Shown: positions 38,673 through 49,361, counted from the first letter of the stretch. The stretch is 64,000 bases of DNA from Roseateles puraquae (GCF_002205845.1 NZ_NISI01000002.1:248001-312000), one strand, 5' to 3'. Translations and numbers: made by a program. The notes: a model not told the origin generated them from the letters alone.

Positions 38673-41302
38673 CAGACGACCACGTTCACGAGGCGGCCCG
38701 GCACGATGACGACCTTCTTGGGCGCCTTGCCTTCGCTGAACTTGGCGAACTCCTCGGTCGCCAGCGCGGCGGCCTCGATGGCGGCCTTGTCGGCGCTGGC
38801 CGGCACCTTCACCGCGCCGCGCAGCTTGCCGTTGACCTGCAGCATCAGCTCGATCTCGTCCTGCACCAGCGCGGCCTCGTCGACCGTGGGCCAGGGCGCG
38901 TCGAGCAGGTCGCCATGCTCGGCGGCAAAGCCGAGGTCCTGCCAGAGCTGGTGGGCGATGTGCGGCGTGGCCGGGTAGAGCACGCGCAGCAGCACCGAGA
39001 AGCCGTCGCGCACGGCGGCCGCCTGGCCTTCGGCCTTGAACCCCTCCAGCGCATTGAGCAGCTTCATCGCGCCGGAGACGACGGTGTTGTACTGCATGCG
39101 CTCGTAGTCGTAGCTGACCTGCTTGAGCACGTTGTGCACCTCGCGGCGCAGGGCCTTGCCGTCGCCGTTCAGCGCCCCGAAGTCGCTGCCGCCCGTCTTG
39201 ATGGCTGCCGCGTTGCGCACGCCGAAGTTCCACACACGCTTCAGGAAGCGGTGCGCGCCTTCGACGGCCGCGTCGTTCCACTCCAGCGTCTGCTCCGGCG
39301 GGCTGGCGAACATCACGAACAGGCGGGCCGTGTCGGCGCCGTACTGGTCGATGAGAGCCTGCGGGTCCACGCCGTTGTTCTTGGACTTCGACATGGTCGT
39401 CATCTCGTACTCGAGACGCGTGCCGTCCTTCTTGAGCGTCGCGCCGACGATGCCGCCCTTGTCGTCGTGGATGACGTCGATCTCGTGGTCCCAGTAGTAG
39501 TCCTTGCCGCCGCCCTCGGGCTTGTGGAAGAACGCGCCCTTGAGCACCATGCCTTGCGTCAGCAGCTTCTCGAAGGGCTCGGACACGTCCACCAGCTTCA
39601 GGTCGCGCATGACCTTGGTCCAGAAGCGCGCGTACAGCAGGTGCAGGATGGCGTGCTCGATGCCGCCGATGTACTGGTTCATCGGCATCCAGTACTTCGT
39701 GCCCGCGCCGACCATCGCCTGGTCGTTCGTCGGGTCGCAATAGCGCATGAAGTACCAGGACGAGTCCACGAAGGTGTCCATCGTGTCCGTCTCGCGGCGC
39801 GCAGGCTTGCCGCATTGCGGGCACGCGACGTTCAGGAAGTCGGCGCGCTTGTTCAGCGGGTTGCCGCTGCCGTCCGGGATGCAGTCTTCCGGCAGCACGA
39901 CAGGCAGGTCTTTCTCGGGCACGGGCACCACGCCGCAATCGTCGCAATGGATGATCGGGATCGGCGTGCCCCAGTAGCGCTGGCGGCTGATGCCCCAGTC
40001 GCGCAGGCGCCAGGTGGTCTTCTTCTCGCCCAGGCCCTGGGCGCCGAGCAGTTCGGCGACCTTGTCCACCGCCGCCTTGTGGCCCAGGCCGTCCAGCGCG
40101 CCGGAGTTGACGCACACGCCGCGTGTCTTGTCGCCGTACCACTCGGCCCAGGCGTCGGTCGTGAAGGTCTCGCCGTCCACCGCCACGACGGGCTTGATCT
40201 CGATGCCGTACTTCTTCGCAAACGCGAAGTCGCGCTCGTCATGCGCCGGCACGCCCATCACCGCGCCGTCGCCGTAGCTCATCAGCACATAGTTGCCAAC
40301 CCACACCGGCACTTGCGCGCCGGTCAGCGGGTGGGTGACGAACAGGCCCGTGGGCACGCCCTTCTTGTCCTGCGTGGCGAGCTCGGCCTCGGTCGTGCCG
40401 CCGGCCTTGCATTCCTCGATGAAGGCCGCGACTTCGGGCTTGTCCTTGGCTGCAATGGTGGCCAGCGGATGCTCGGGCGCCACGGCGCAGAAGGTCACGC
40501 CCATGATGGTGTCGGCGCGGGTCGTGAACACCCACAGCCGTCCGCCGCCGCCCTCGATGCTGTGCGGGAAGGCGAAGCGCACGCCCTGGCTCTTGCCGAT
40601 CCAGTTCTCCTGCATCAGCCGCACGCGCTCGGGCCAGCCGGAGAGGTAGTTGGGGTCTTCCGGGTTGGCAACGGCCGACAGCAGCTCCTCGGCGTACTGC
40701 GTGATCTTCAGGTAGTAGCCCGGGATCTCGCGCTTCTCGACCAGCGCGCCGGAGCGCCAGCCGCGGCCGTCGATGACCTGCTCGTTGGCCAGCACGGTCT
40801 GGTCCACCGGGTCCCAGTTGACGACCTGGGTGCGGCGCTCGGCGATGCCGGCCTCCAGCATCTTCAGGAACAGCCACTGGTTCCACTTGTAGTAGCTGGG
40901 CTGGCAGGTCGCGACCTCGCGGCTCCAGTCGATGGCCAGGCCCATGGCCTGCATCTGGCCCTTCATGTGGGCGATGTTCGAGTACGTCCACTGGGCCGGC
41001 GGCACCTTGCCCTTCATCGCGGCGTTCTCGGCCGGCAGGCCGAAGGCGTCCCAGCCCATGGGCATGAGGACGTTGTAGCCCTTCATGCGCAGCTGGCGGG
41101 CCAGCATGTCGTTGATCGTGTAGTTGCGCACATGGCCCATGTGCAGCTTGCCGCTGGGGTAGGGCAGCATGGAGCAGGCGTAGAAGTGCGGCTTGCTCGC
41201 GTCCTCGGACACGCGGTAGGCATCCCGCTCGGCCCAGTAGGCCCGGGCGGCGGCTTCGATCTCGGTGGGGTTGTAGCTGGGCGCTTCGATGGGGGCGTTC
41301 AT
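38672..41302 (-). CDS. leuS: Leucyl-tRNA synthetase
   Basis: A class I aminoacyl-tRNA synthetase of 876 residues. The HIGH motif appears as HMGH (residues 54-57, in [15 protein letters not shown]) and the KMSKS loop as MSKSKNN from residue 637. The CP1 editing domain lies between them, and a zinc-finger-like [16 protein letters not shown] is visible. The ATG at 41302 gives the standard length. It sits between exbD and lptE in the usual Burkholderiales order. Confidence 0.98.
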   Translation of the reverse strand: MNAPIEAPSYNPTEIEAAARAYWAERDAYRVSEDASKPHFYACSMLPYPSGKLHMGHVRNYTINDMLARQLRMKGYNVLMPMGWDAFGLPAENAAMKGKVPPAQWTYSNIAHMKGQMQAMGLAIDWSREVATCQPSYYKWNQWLFLKMLEAGIAERRTQVVNWDPVDQTVLANEQVIDGRGWRSGALVEKREIPGYYLKITQYAEELLSAVANPEDPNYLSGWPERVRLMQENWIGKSQGVRFAFPHSIEGGGGRLWVFTTRADTIMGVTFCAVAPEHPLATIAAKDKPEVAAFIEECKAGGTTEAELATQDKKGVPTGLFVTHPLTGAQVPVWVGNYVLMSYGDGAVMGVPAHDERDFAFAKKYGIEIKPVVAVDGETFTTDAWAEWYGDKTRGVCVNSGALDGLGHKAAVDKVAELLGAQGLGEKKTTWRLRDWGISRQRYWGTPIPIIHCDDCGVVPVPEKDLPVVLPEDCIPDGSGNPLNKRADFLNVACPQCGKPARRETDTMDTFVDSSWYFMRYCDPTNDQAMVGAGTKYWMPMNQYIGGIEHAILHLLYARFWTKVMRDLKLVDVSEPFEKLLTQGMVLKGAFFHKPEGGGKDYYWDHEIDVIHDDKGGIVGATLKKDGTRLEYEMTTMSKSKNNGVDPQALIDQYGADTARLFVMFASPPEQTLEWNDAAVEGAHRFLKRVWNFGVRNAAAIKTGGSDFGALNGDGKALRREVHNVLKQVSYDYERMQYNTVVSGAMKLLNALEGFKAEGQAAAVRDGFSVLLRVLYPATPHIAHQLWQDLGFAAEHGDLLDAPWPTVDEAALVQDEIELMLQVNGKLRGAVKVPASADKAAIEAAALATEEFAKFSEGKAPKKVVIVPGRLVNVVV

Positions 41303-41341
41303 GCCGAAATTGTAGGGGCCGCCCCCGCGGCCGCCCTTCGC

Positions 41342-41767
41342 TCAGGGCGCAGACGCGGCGGCCTGCGCGACGAAGGCGATGCGGCTCAGGCCGGCGGCCT
41401 GCACCCAGCCGATCAGTTCAGCCACCCGGCCGTAGGGCACGTTGCGATCGGCCCGCAACTGCACTTCCATCTGCGGGTTGGCGCGGCCGAGTTCCGCCAC
41501 GCGCTGCTGGAAGGTGGCCGCATCCAGCGCGTCATCACCGAGATGCAGGCTGCCGTCGGGGGCGATGGCCACGGCGATGAAGGTCGGCGCGTCGCTCGGC
41601 GTGGCGGCTTCGCTCTTGGGCAGGTCCAGCCGCAGCGAGGCGGTCATCAGCGGCGCGGTGATCATGAAGATGACCAGCAGCACCAGCATCACGTCGATGA
41701 GCGGCGTCATGTTGATGTCGCTCATCGGCCGCGAGCCTTCGGGCTTCTCGAGGCGACCGAAGGCCAT
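41342..41767 (-). CDS. Biopolymer transport protein ExbD/TolR family
   Basis: A 141-residue inner-membrane protein with one N-terminal transmembrane helix (about 21-42) and a periplasmic domain. The proton-path aspartate lies in DINMTPLIDVMLVLLVIF. With the ExbB/TolQ partner it forms a proton-driven motor that energises outer-membrane processes. Whether it is the Tol-Pal or the Ton version cannot be decided: no tolA/tonB/tolB gene is in the window. It overlaps the exbB-like gene by one base. Confidence 0.92.
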   Translation of the reverse strand: MAFGRLEKPEGSRPMSDINMTPLIDVMLVLLVIFMITAPLMTASLRLDLPKSEAATPSDAPTFIAVAIAPDGSLHLGDDALDAATFQQRVAELGRANPQMEVQLRADRNVPYGRVAELIGWVQAAGLSRIAFVAQAAASAP

Positions 41768-42423
41768 CAGCGGGCCCCGGAGGTGTCGTGCAGCAGTTCG
41801 CGCAGGTCGTGCGCGAAGCCTTCGAGGTCGGCCTCGCAGGCGGCGACCCGCTTGCCGAACACGTTGTAGGCCAGCACCGCCGGGATGGCCACGGCCAGGC
41901 CGGCCGCCGTCATGATGAGGGCCTCGCCGACCGGGCCGGAGATCTTCTCGATCGTGATGTTGCCGCTGGCCGCGATGCTCACCAGGGCGTGATAGATGCC
42001 CCAGACGGTGCCGAACAGGCCCACGAAGGGCGCCGTGGCGCCAATGGAAGCGAGCATGACCTGGCCGAACTGCAGGCGCGCCAGCACGCCGTGCAGTGCG
42101 TCGCGCAGGCGGCGTGTCAGTCGGCTTTCCTGTCGGCCGGCGGCCTCCAGGGTGGCTGTGCGGGTGTCGGCCGTGGCGGCCTCCAGCAGCGGCAGCAGCA
42201 CGGCTTCGGTGTCGAAGTTCTGCAGCGCCGCGCGACCTTCGCTGATGCCCGCGGCCGCCCAGAAGGCCGGCACGGCGCGCAGCATGCCGCGGCGGGCGCG
42301 GCTCAGCAGCCAGGCTTTCCAGAGGATCAGGGCCCAGGCGCTGACCGACATGGCCAGCAGGATCAGCGCAACGGCGCGACCGATGAGGTCGCTCTGGGCC
42401 CAGAACGCCGAGAAGCCGCCCAT
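41767..42423 (-). CDS. MotA/TolQ/ExbB proton channel family protein
   Basis: A 218-residue inner-membrane protein with three transmembrane helices (about 14-36, 118-140 and 160-185). The family core IGATAPFVGLFGTVWGIYHA lies near 125-144. It pairs with the ExbD/TolR protein downstream. ATG at 42423 is chosen; a TTG at 42441 is also open but would overlap dapB. The dapB stop codon lies one base away, so the genes are almost certainly co-transcribed. Confidence 0.92.
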   Translation of the reverse strand: MGGFSAFWAQSDLIGRAVALILLAMSVSAWALILWKAWLLSRARRGMLRAVPAFWAAAGISEGRAALQNFDTEAVLLPLLEAATADTRTATLEAAGRQESRLTRRLRDALHGVLARLQFGQVMLASIGATAPFVGLFGTVWGIYHALVSIAASGNITIEKISGPVGEALIMTAAGLAVAIPAVLAYNVFGKRVAACEADLEGFAHDLRELLHDTSGAR

Positions 42424-42424
42424 G

Positions 42425-43162
42425 TCAGCGAGCGAACCCAAGCACGTCGTTCATGCCGAACAGCCCCGTGCGCTGGCCCGCCAGGAAGCGTGCCGCGCGC
42501 AGGCTGCCCTGGGCATAGATGCCGCGGTTGCTGGCCTTGTGGCTGATCTCGATGCGCTCGCCCGTGCCGGCGAAGAGCACCGTGTGGTCACCGATGATGT
42601 CGCCACCCCGCACGGTGGCAAAGCCGATGGTGGACGGGTCGCGCACGCCGGTCACGCCTTCGCGGCCGTAGACGGCGCATTGCTTCAGGTCGCGGCCCAG
42701 CGCGTCGGCGACGACCTGGCCCATCTGCAGCGCGGTGCCGCTGGGGGCGTCGACCTTCATGCGGTGGTGCGCCTCGATGATCTCGATGTCGAAGCCCTCG
42801 TTCATGGCGCGGGCGGCCAGGTCGAGCAGCTTGAGCACCACATTGACGCCCACGCTCATGTTGGGCGCGAAGACGATGGCGGTGCGCTCGGCAAACCGGG
42901 CGATCTCGGCCTTCTGGGCGTCATCGAAGCCGGTGGTGCCCACGACGGCCTTCACGCCCAGGTCGGCGCACACGGCCAGGTGGGCCAGCGTGGCCTCGGG
43001 GCGGGTGAAGTCGATCATCACATCCGCGCCCGTGAGGCCGGTGCGGACGTCATCGCCCTTGTCCAGGGTGACGTGCAGGGTGCAGTCTTCTGCCGCCTCG
43101 ACGGCCTCGATCAGCATCTTGCCCATGCGCCCGGAGGCGCCCATGACGGCGACCTTCAGCAT
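42425..43162 (-). CDS. dapB: 4-Hydroxy-tetrahydrodipicolinate reductase
   Basis: Reduces hydroxy-tetrahydrodipicolinate in lysine and diaminopimelate synthesis. The 245-residue protein has the nucleotide-binding [10 protein letters not shown] at its N-terminus, [10 protein letters not shown], and the catalytic signature [15 protein letters not shown] (near 155). The ATG at 43162 overlaps the bamE stop codon (TGATG); the GTG one codon earlier is less likely. It lies in the bamE-dapB-exbB-exbD-leuS order seen across Burkholderiales. Confidence 0.97.
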   Translation of the reverse strand: MLKVAVMGASGRMGKMLIEAVEAAEDCTLHVTLDKGDDVRTGLTGADVMIDFTRPEATLAHLAVCADLGVKAVVGTTGFDDAQKAEIARFAERTAIVFAPNMSVGVNVVLKLLDLAARAMNEGFDIEIIEAHHRMKVDAPSGTALQMGQVVADALGRDLKQCAVYGREGVTGVRDPSTIGFATVRGGDIIGDHTVLFAGTGERIEISHKASNRGIYAQGSLRAARFLAGQRTGLFGMNDVLGFAR

Positions 43163-43734
43163 CACGAACCCGACTTCGGCAGCGTCGCATCCAGCGGCGG
43201 GTAGACACGGCCGGGCGCCGGGCCTTCGGCGGCGGCGGTGGGCGCGGTCTCGGCGCTGCGCTTGGGCGGCGGCAGGGCGCTGCGCTCGGCTTCGGTCAGC
43301 TCCAGCTTGGGTTCCTTCTTGCTGGGCTTGAAGGTGTTGATGGCGGCCACGAAGTCGTTCTCGGCCGGCAGGTCGTCGGGCACCGTCAGCGACTTGAGCT
43401 TGTCGCCCTCAAACAGGGCCACGACGAGACGCTTCTGCGGTGCCGTCCCTTGGCGGTTGATGGTGAAGACGTAATCCCAGCGCGACTCGTGGAAGACGTC
43501 GGTCAGCAACGGCGAGCCCAGCAGGTCACGCACCTGGGCCTTGGGCATGCCCGGCTTGACGCGGGCGACCATCTCCTTGGTCAGCACATTGCCCTGCACG
43601 ACTTCAACGCGGTAGGGCGTCACCAGGCCCAGCACCTTTTCGCCGGTCACGGTGGGCAGGGAGTCCCAGGTGGGGAGATACGAGCAACCGCCGAGCAGCG
43701 CAAGCAGCGGGAAAGAGGCAAGCAAGGGACGCAT
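43162..43734 (-). CDS. bamE: Outer-membrane protein assembly factor BamE
   Basis: A 190-residue lipoprotein of the BAM complex. It has a lipobox LGGC with Cys17. The SmpA/OmlA fold follows: [38 protein letters not shown] and WDYVFTINR. The C-terminal 70 residues are a Pro/Ala/Lys-rich extension not needed for the fold. It is divergent from fur with a 115-bp gap that holds a TATGAT hexamer (43795-43800) in the fur direction. Confidence 0.95.
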   Translation of the reverse strand: MRPLLASFPLLALLGGCSYLPTWDSLPTVTGEKVLGLVTPYRVEVVQGNVLTKEMVARVKPGMPKAQVRDLLGSPLLTDVFHESRWDYVFTINRQGTAPQKRLVVALFEGDKLKSLTVPDDLPAENDFVAAINTFKPSKKEPKLELTEAERSALPPPKRSAETAPTAAAEGPAPGRVYPPLDATLPKSGS

Positions 43735-43849
43735 CGGGCGGCTGGCGGGGAGCGCAGAGTGACGGGAGGAACGCCAGCCGAAGCGTCGGCTGGCTATGAT
43801 CGGGCGGATTCTAGCGGGGGCCTCTGCCGGCTTTCCGCGCCCCAGCGCC

Positions 43850-44290
43850 ATGCCCTCTTCACCCAAGAACCAGACCCACGACATCAAGAACAGCGGCCTC
43901 AAGGCGACGCTGCCGCGCATCAAGATCCTCGAGATCTTCCAGCGCTCGGCCCAGCGCCACATGACGGCCGAAGATGTCTACAAGGCCCTGCTCGGCGAAG
44001 GCGCCGACATCGGCCTGGCCACGGTCTACCGGGTACTGCAGCAGTTCGAGCAGGCCGGCCTGCTCAGCCGCAACCATTTCGAGACCGGCAAGGCGGTCTA
44101 CGAACTCAACGAGGGCCATCACCACGATCACCTCGTCTGCCTGAACTGCGGCAAGGTCGAGGAGTTCTACGACGCGGACATCGAGGAGCGCCAGCACGCC
44201 ATCGCGCGGGAGCGTGGTTTCGCGCTGCAGGAGCATTCGCTGGCGCTGTACGCCGCCTGCGTGAAGACCGACTGCCCCAACCGCAGCTGA
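43850..44290 (+). CDS. fur: Ferric uptake regulator Fur
   Basis: A 146-residue iron-responsive repressor. The winged helix contains [11 protein letters not shown] and the recognition segment [17 protein letters not shown]. The metal-binding dimerisation domain has HHHDHLVC and two structural Cys pairs, Cys97/Cys100 (CLNC) and Cys137/Cys142 (CVKTDC). The ATG at 43850 is chosen because the Fur N-terminus starts there. The neighbouring divergent bamE is the usual arrangement in this order. No clear Fur box was seen in the gap. Confidence 0.96.
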   Translation: MPSSPKNQTHDIKNSGLKATLPRIKILEIFQRSAQRHMTAEDVYKALLGEGADIGLATVYRVLQQFEQAGLLSRNHFETGKAVYELNEGHHHDHLVCLNCGKVEEFYDADIEERQHAIARERGFALQEHSLALYAACVKTDCPNRS

Positions 44291-44309
44291 GCGGGCAGCC
44301 TCGCGGCGC

Positions 44310-45725
44310 TCAGTCGCGTGCTGCGCGGGCGCGGATGGCGGCGAAGCTGTCGTCCACCAGCAGCCGGCCGTCCTCGTACACGGTGCGCAGGGCCTCTGTG
44401 GCGCCAGCGGCGAGCGCCTCCTGGCAGCCGGGCGAATCCAGCCGCACCGTGGCATAGGCGCCGTCCTGTTGCAGCAGCGTCAGGCGGCCGGCCTTGCTGC
44501 GCTTGGCCGGGTCGGTGACCGGCGCCTTGAAGACATCCCGCCACTGGCCGTCGATCTGCACGGCCGAGGCCTTCATCGCGAAGCCCAGCGTGTCGCGGCT
44601 GACCTGCTGCAGCAGTGCGCCGCCCTGACCGAACGCGATGTTGTCGGCCGAGTAGCCCGCGCCTTCGAGCGCCGCCAGGATGCTGGCGATGGACGCGCGC
44701 GTGATGCCGTCGCCCTGGATGACGCGCACTTGGCGCAGCACCTTGAAGCCCTTGGCATTGGTGTCGCTGCCGAACGCCGCGTCCAGTGACTGCACGGTGC
44801 GCAGCACGACGGTGGTCGGGTCGCCACTGTCGGGGCGGATGACGACCGTGGCCCCGCTGGCGATGACCGCTTCGCGCAGCTCGCCGCCCCAGAGCCGCGT
44901 GACGGCGGCATCGAGGTCGTAGGAATCGGACACCACCGCCAGGATGGCGCCGGGCTTGCCGAACTGCCGCAGCATGTTGCGGTAGGCCTCGGCCTCACCC
45001 TCGCGGCCCCAGGCGGTGATGGTGCTGTGCTCGGCCGCCGGGATGGAGAAGCCGGCCATCGGCTCGCCGTAATAGGTGCGGGCACCCAGCAGGGCCGTCA
45101 GGGTGTCGGTGCCCTGGAAGTTCACCAGATGCGCCATGCCGCCGAGCAGGGCCGACTCCAGCGACGACACGCCGCGGGCGCCAAAGTCGTGCAGCTTGAA
45201 GGGCAGGCCGGCGGCATCACCCGTGCGCGCGAGCGCCTCACCAATCAGCCGGCGCGTGGCGTGGCTGTGCGTGGCCACCGTGGTCGGGTACCAGACGCGC
45301 AGCAGGGCGGTCTCGACATAGCTGGTGAGCCAGCCGCAGTCCGGATCCGTGTTCTCCACGGTCACCAGGGCATGGTGGACGGGCACGACCGTGCCTTCGG
45401 GCACCGCGCGGATGCGCAGCGGCAGGCGGCCGCCGTGGGCGTTCACGATGTGCAGCCAGCCTTCGCGATGAAAGGGCACCCCGTGGGCTGCGCACACGTC
45501 GGCAGCGAGCGCGACGTCGTCAGCGGTCACGGGCTTGCAGAAGTACTCCTTCAGCAGCGCCTGAAGGCCGAAGAACACCGTGTAGGGCAGGCTGCCGCCG
45601 CGCGCCTCGATGTAGCTGAAGACGGTCTGGGTGCCAGGCGGGTATTGCAGCCAGTGGCTGGTCTTGTAGCTGTCCGTGTTCAGCACGAGCAGCCGGGCGA
45701 TGTCGCTGAAGCCAGTCAAGGCCAT
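44310..45725 (-). CDS. nadV: Nicotinamide phosphoribosyltransferase (NadV/NAMPT family)
   Basis: A 471-residue type II phosphoribosyltransferase that makes NMN from nicotinamide and PRPP. It resembles NAMPT/NadV more than PncB: NTDSYKTSHWLQYPPGT at the N-terminus, FKLHDFGARGVSSLESA (near 180), FSIPAAEHSTITAWG, and the PRPP-side VIRPDSGDP. Substrate preference is inferred from these NAMPT-like blocks. It converges on fur and stands alone. With pncC (33454) it could supply an NMN-deamidation route to NAD. Confidence 0.88.
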   Translation of the reverse strand: MALTGFSDIARLLVLNTDSYKTSHWLQYPPGTQTVFSYIEARGGSLPYTVFFGLQALLKEYFCKPVTADDVALAADVCAAHGVPFHREGWLHIVNAHGGRLPLRIRAVPEGTVVPVHHALVTVENTDPDCGWLTSYVETALLRVWYPTTVATHSHATRRLIGEALARTGDAAGLPFKLHDFGARGVSSLESALLGGMAHLVNFQGTDTLTALLGARTYYGEPMAGFSIPAAEHSTITAWGREGEAEAYRNMLRQFGKPGAILAVVSDSYDLDAAVTRLWGGELREAVIASGATVVIRPDSGDPTTVVLRTVQSLDAAFGSDTNAKGFKVLRQVRVIQGDGITRASIASILAALEGAGYSADNIAFGQGGALLQQVSRDTLGFAMKASAVQIDGQWRDVFKAPVTDPAKRSKAGRLTLLQQDGAYATVRLDSPGCQEALAAGATEALRTVYEDGRLLVDDSFAAIRARAARD

Positions 45726-45777
45726 GGGGGTTCCGTTTTACGCAGTGCGGATGTGCGGGCCGTGCCGCACCGCAGCT

Positions 45778-46734
45778 TCAATCCAACGAGCCGTTGTCGA
45801 TGGCGCGCTGGTGGCGCTCGACGAACTCCTTGTAGGTGTCGATGCCGCGCAGCTGCAGGATGGTGTTGCGCACGGCCGCCTCCACCAGCACCGCGAGGTT
45901 GCGGCCGGCGTCCACCGCGATGACGACCTTGCGCACCGGCATGCCGAGCACGTCTTCATAGAGCGGCTCGTAGGGCAGGCGTTCGAAGTCGCGCTCCATC
46001 GTCTCCTTGCGCACCAGATGCACGATGAGCTTCAGGCGCATCTTGCGGCGCACGGCGGTCTCGCCAAAGATGGCCTTGATGTCCAGCAGGCCGATGCCGC
46101 GCACCTCCAGCAGGTTCAGCAGCAGCTCGGGGCAGCGGCCTTCGATGGCGGTCTGGGCGATGCGGAAGAAGTCGACCGCGTCGTCCGCCACCAGCCCGTG
46201 GCCGCGTGAGATGAGTTCCAGGCCGAGTTCGCTCTTGCCCAGGCCCGATTCACCCGTCAGCAGTACACCGAGGCCCAGGATGTCCATGAACACGCCGTGG
46301 CGCGTCGTGCGATTGGCGAAGAGCTGGGACAGGTAGCCGCGCACCAGGTCGATGACGTGACCCGCGGACTCGGCGGTGCGGAACAGCGGGATCTCGGCGC
46401 GGTCGCACATGGCCACCAGGCGGGGTGGTGGCACGCTGTCATCGGCCACGATGAGGACGGGCGGCTCCAGCGTGACGATCCGCGAGATGCGCCGGTCCTG
46501 GATGTCGGTGCTTTCCTGGCTGAGGTAGGCCACCTCGCGCCGGCCCACGATCTGGACGCGGTAGGGGTGGATGTAGTTCAGGTAGCCGACCAGGTCAGCG
46601 GCGCTCTGCGCATCGCGCACGGCGGCTTCGTCGAAGCGGCGCTCCGGGTGGGCGTGGCCGGCGATCCACTCCCAGCGAAGGGCCTCGCGGTGTTCCTCAA
46701 ACAGCCGCTCGGCGCTGATGGACGTCGGTTTCAT
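45778..46734 (-). CDS. hprK: HPr kinase/phosphorylase
   Basis: A 318-residue bifunctional enzyme that phosphorylates or dephosphorylates the phosphocarrier HPr on a serine. The P-loop GESGLGKS is at residues 161-168. The family signature [16 protein letters not shown] follows, and the capping [10 protein letters not shown] block is present. In proteobacteria it usually serves the nitrogen-related PTS with ptsN, which lies upstream on the same strand. A 133-bp gap containing repeat copy 2 separates them. Confidence 0.95.
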   Translation of the reverse strand: MKPTSISAERLFEEHREALRWEWIAGHAHPERRFDEAAVRDAQSAADLVGYLNYIHPYRVQIVGRREVAYLSQESTDIQDRRISRIVTLEPPVLIVADDSVPPPRLVAMCDRAEIPLFRTAESAGHVIDLVRGYLSQLFANRTTRHGVFMDILGLGVLLTGESGLGKSELGLELISRGHGLVADDAVDFFRIAQTAIEGRCPELLLNLLEVRGIGLLDIKAIFGETAVRRKMRLKLIVHLVRKETMERDFERLPYEPLYEDVLGMPVRKVVIAVDAGRNLAVLVEAAVRNTILQLRGIDTYKEFVERHQRAIDNGSLD

Positions 46735-46780
46735 GGTGCCCCTCGCCCGGCGGGTACGCCGGTCGGTCCCCCGCGGGGAC

Positions 46781-46854
46781 GGCGATGCCCGCAGCATCGA
46801 GCTGCGAGCACATCGCCTGACGGGCCGGCTTGGGAGCGGCCCGGCGCTCGGCCC
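46781..46854 (+). repeat. Intergenic repeat element, copy 2
   Basis: A 74-bp segment matching the element at 20164-20236 in the same orientation. Both contain ACATCGCCTGACGGGCC and GCGGCCCGGCGCTCGGCCC. This copy lies between ptsN and hprK, where its dyads would be transcribed as hairpins inside the presumed message. Confidence 0.7.
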
Positions 46855-46867
46855 AACGCGACCCGCA

Positions 46868-47338
46868 TCAAGCGACCGACTTCAGCGGCTCCCAGGCCGC
46901 GATCAGCTTGAACAGGGTGGCGGCGTCCGGCTCGGCCTTGAGCTGCTCGCGCAGTTCGCGGTCAGACAGCATCTCGGCGATCTCGGACAGGATTTCCAGG
47001 TGGCGCTGGGTGGCGGCCTCGGGCACGAGCAGGAAGATCAGCAGGCTGACCGGCTCGTCGTCCGGCGCATCGAAACCGATGGGCTGGGCCAGTCGCAACA
47101 CGGCGGCCAGCGGGTTCTTCAGGCCCTTGACCCGGCCATGCGGGATGGCGACGCCGTGGCCCAGACCGGTCGAACCCAGCCGTTCGCGGGCGAACAGGTT
47201 GTCGGTGACCAGCGCCCGGGCCATCTGGTGGTGGTTCTCGAACAGCAGACCTGCGTGTTCGAAGGCGCGCTTCTTGCTGGACGCATCCACATTCACCAGC
47301 ACGTTGTCGGCGGGCAGGATGGCGGCGAGACGGTTCAT
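46868..47338 (-). CDS. ptsN: Nitrogen-related PTS EIIA component
   Basis: A 156-residue EIIA(Ntr) protein that receives phosphate from NPr and signals nitrogen and potassium status. The phosphorylated residue is His67 in [10 protein letters not shown]. Family blocks MNRLAAILP and [17 protein letters not shown] are clear. It stands between hpf and hprK. Unlike the classical order there is no rpoN in the cluster, and a terminator separates it from hpf. Confidence 0.95.
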   Translation of the reverse strand: MNRLAAILPADNVLVNVDASSKKRAFEHAGLLFENHHQMARALVTDNLFARERLGSTGLGHGVAIPHGRVKGLKNPLAAVLRLAQPIGFDAPDDEPVSLLIFLLVPEAATQRHLEILSEIAEMLSDRELREQLKAEPDAATLFKLIAAWEPLKSVA

Positions 47339-47529
47339 GGGCGGAGGCCTGGCTTCGGGGGCGCCTGGGGGCGCGGCCGTGGCTGGGCAGGTGGGTCATT
47401 CAGAGTCGCAGATTATGGAACCGTGGACCGTTTTGGGGTGGGCGAGAGACCCTAGACCCGTGCAAAACCTGTCCGCCCACCCCCGAATGCGTGTTTTTGC
47501 GGCACCGCAGCAACAAGCGATTGCACATC

Positions 47530-47557
47530 GCAAAAACAAAAGCGGCCCGCAGGCCGC
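47530..47557 (-). terminator. Intrinsic terminator of hpf
   Basis: Read leftward, GCGGCC-TGCG-GGCCGC (complement of 47542-47557) is followed by TTTTGTTTTTG (complement of 47531-47541). This is a strong Rho-independent terminator 22 bp after the hpf stop codon. The remaining 190 bp up to the ptsN start contain no gene that I see. Confidence 0.85.
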
Positions 47558-47578
47558 CGTGAGATGAGGCACTCAGCC

Positions 47579-47920
47579 TCAGGGCGCTGGCACCTCAAGG
47601 CGCTTGGCCGAGGCGTGGTGGTGATCCTGCACCTTGTCCTTGTGACGGCAGACCTGGCGGTCGAGCTTGTCCATCAGCTGGTCGATGGCGGCGTACAGGT
47701 CTTCGTGCGACTGCTCGACGAAGATGTCGCGGCCCTTGACGTGTAGCGTCACTTCAGCGCGCTGGCGGCGGTCCTTCTCCTTTTGCTTCTCAACGGTCAG
47801 CAGGACGTTGATGTCAACGACCTGGTCGAAGTGGCGGGTCACACGGTCCAGCTTCGTGAGTACGTACTCGCGCAGCGCTGGCGTGACTTCGAGATGATGG
47901 CCACTGATCGTCAGATTCAT
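47579..47920 (-). CDS. hpf: Ribosome hibernation promoting factor, short form
   Basis: A 113-residue HPF/YfiA-type protein that binds the 30S decoding region in stationary phase and promotes ribosome dimers. It begins [20 protein letters not shown] and has [20 protein letters not shown] and [19 protein letters not shown], which define the family. There is no C-terminal dimerisation extension, so it is the short type. A good AAAGGAGG site precedes the ATG at 47920. It looks monocistronic, given the terminator downstream. Confidence 0.95.
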   Translation of the reverse strand: MNLTISGHHLEVTPALREYVLTKLDRVTRHFDQVVDINVLLTVEKQKEKDRRQRAEVTLHVKGRDIFVEQSHEDLYAAIDQLMDKLDRQVCRHKDKVQDHHHASAKRLEVPAP

Positions 47921-48343
47921 AAAGCCTCCTTTCAGAGGGTTGGGTCCAGAAAACAGACCGGGAAAACAGAGAAAACCAAACGAAGGGGGAGGAGGAGGGA
48001 GGGGTCTTTTCGGGTAGCGGAGTGGAGGGGGAGTGGGGAAATTGACGAGCCCAGTTTGCGCGCGAAGCGGGCGCATGACAAGGGGATGACGGTGAACCTT
48101 TGTGCCGGTCTGGTTCAAGTTTTTGTGCCTTCTTTCACGTGCATCACGGTGCAATAATCCGCGGCTATTCCCCCCTCGGAGAGCCACTTGGACAGCGATC
48201 ACCCTCGGTGACCGTCCGCTCCTGCCGCTCGGGCCTGCACATTGCATGAGGCCCGCCGCCCGGAGTGAGACGGTTGACCTGAACCCCACCACACCGGACG
48301 GCGCACCGTCGTCCTCCCCGCTTGTCGCTGCCGGAGACGAGGC
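47921..48343. other. 423-bp intergenic region: hpf leader and structured corA leader
   Basis: No gene is seen. Near hpf lies a long purine-rich tract (47977-48040, containing GGGGGAGGAGGAGGGAGGGG at 47985-48004). An AATAAT hexamer at 48153-48158 could be the -10 for corA; its -35 is weak. The roughly 180-nt corA leader then contains dyads, including TCACC-CTC-GGTGA (48200-48210) and CGGGCCT (48230-48236) with AGGCCCG (48249-48255). A structured leader before a magnesium channel gene may be regulatory. Confidence 0.45.
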
Positions 48344-49333
48344 ATGCTGAATGTGTTCACGCTGGACAACGGACGCCTGAAGGGCGGTCTGTTCCAGGAA
48401 GAAATCGAAACCGCCGAGGACCTGGCCCTGTCGCGACCCATCTGGGTCGACCTCGAAAGCCCCAGCCAGGAAGAAAAGGGCTGGATTCGCGACCGCTTCG
48501 GGCTGACCATCCCGGAAGACATCGTCGACGAAGACCTGGAAGAGTCGGCCCGCTTCTACGAGGAAGACAACGGTGAGCTGCACATCCGCTCCGACTTCCT
48601 GATCGAGGGCGACGAGCAGCCCGACGGCAAGCCGGCCCGCAACGTGCGCGTGGCCTTCATCCTCTACAACAACGTGCTGTTCTCGATCCACAACGAGGAC
48701 CTGCCGGTGTTCCGCCTGCTGCGCCTGCGGGCCCGCCGCATCCCGGCGCTGATCGAAGACGCCAAGGACGTGCTGCTCAAGCTCTACGACGCCGACGCGG
48801 AGTACTCCGCCGACGTGCTCGAAGGCATCTACGACAAGCTGGAGGCCGTGAGCGCCCGCGTGCTGAAGAGCGACGTGACCGACGCCGAAGCCGGCGAGGT
48901 GCTGGCTGCCATCGCCCGCGAGGAAGACTTGAACGGCCGTATTCGCCGCAACGTGATGGACACACGCCGGGCGGTGAGTTTCATGATGCGCAGCCGCATG
49001 CTGAATGCCGAGCAGTTCGAGGAGTCGCGCCAGATCCTGCGCGACATCGACTCGCTGGACTCGCACACGGCGTTCCTGTTCGACAAGATCAACTTCCTGA
49101 TGGACGCCACGGTCGGCTTCATCAACATCAACCAGAACAAGATCATCAAGATCTTCTCGGTGGCCAGCGTGGCGCTGCTGCCGCCGACGCTGATCGCGTC
49201 GATCTACGGCATGAACTTCAAGAACATGCCCGAGCTGGAGCAGGCCTGGGGCTATCCGTTCGCACTCGGCCTGATGCTCGTGTCGGTGGCCGCCCCCTTC
49301 ATCTACTTCCGCCGCAAGGGTTGGTTGAAATAG
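48344..49333 (+). CDS. corA: Magnesium/cobalt transport protein CorA
   Basis: A 329-residue divalent-cation channel forming a homopentamer. A long acidic N-terminal cytoplasmic domain is followed by two C-terminal transmembrane helices. The selectivity motif GMN appears in [12 protein letters not shown] near residue 287. The C-terminal end is basic (YFRRKGWLK), as in the family. The start ATG at 48344 follows GGAGACGAGGC. It converges on the SnoaL-like gene across 28 bp. Confidence 0.96.
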   Translation: MLNVFTLDNGRLKGGLFQEEIETAEDLALSRPIWVDLESPSQEEKGWIRDRFGLTIPEDIVDEDLEESARFYEEDNGELHIRSDFLIEGDEQPDGKPARNVRVAFILYNNVLFSIHNEDLPVFRLLRLRARRIPALIEDAKDVLLKLYDADAEYSADVLEGIYDKLEAVSARVLKSDVTDAEAGEVLAAIAREEDLNGRIRRNVMDTRRAVSFMMRSRMLNAEQFEESRQILRDIDSLDSHTAFLFDKINFLMDATVGFININQNKIIKIFSVASVALLPPTLIASIYGMNFKNMPELEQAWGYPFALGLMLVSVAAPFIYFRRKGWLK

Positions 49334-49361
49334 CCCCCCCTCAACAAGGGTCGGCCGTGCA

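Noticed and set aside
45738..47567. Plus-strand ORFs opposite hprK and ptsN
   Set aside because: Shadows of two clear minus-strand genes; no ribosome sites or recognisable domains.
47977..48040. Purine-rich G tract as a possible G-quadruplex regulator of hpf
   Set aside because: The G runs are irregular, and low-complexity tracts are common in GC-rich intergenic DNA. There is not enough to support a functional call.
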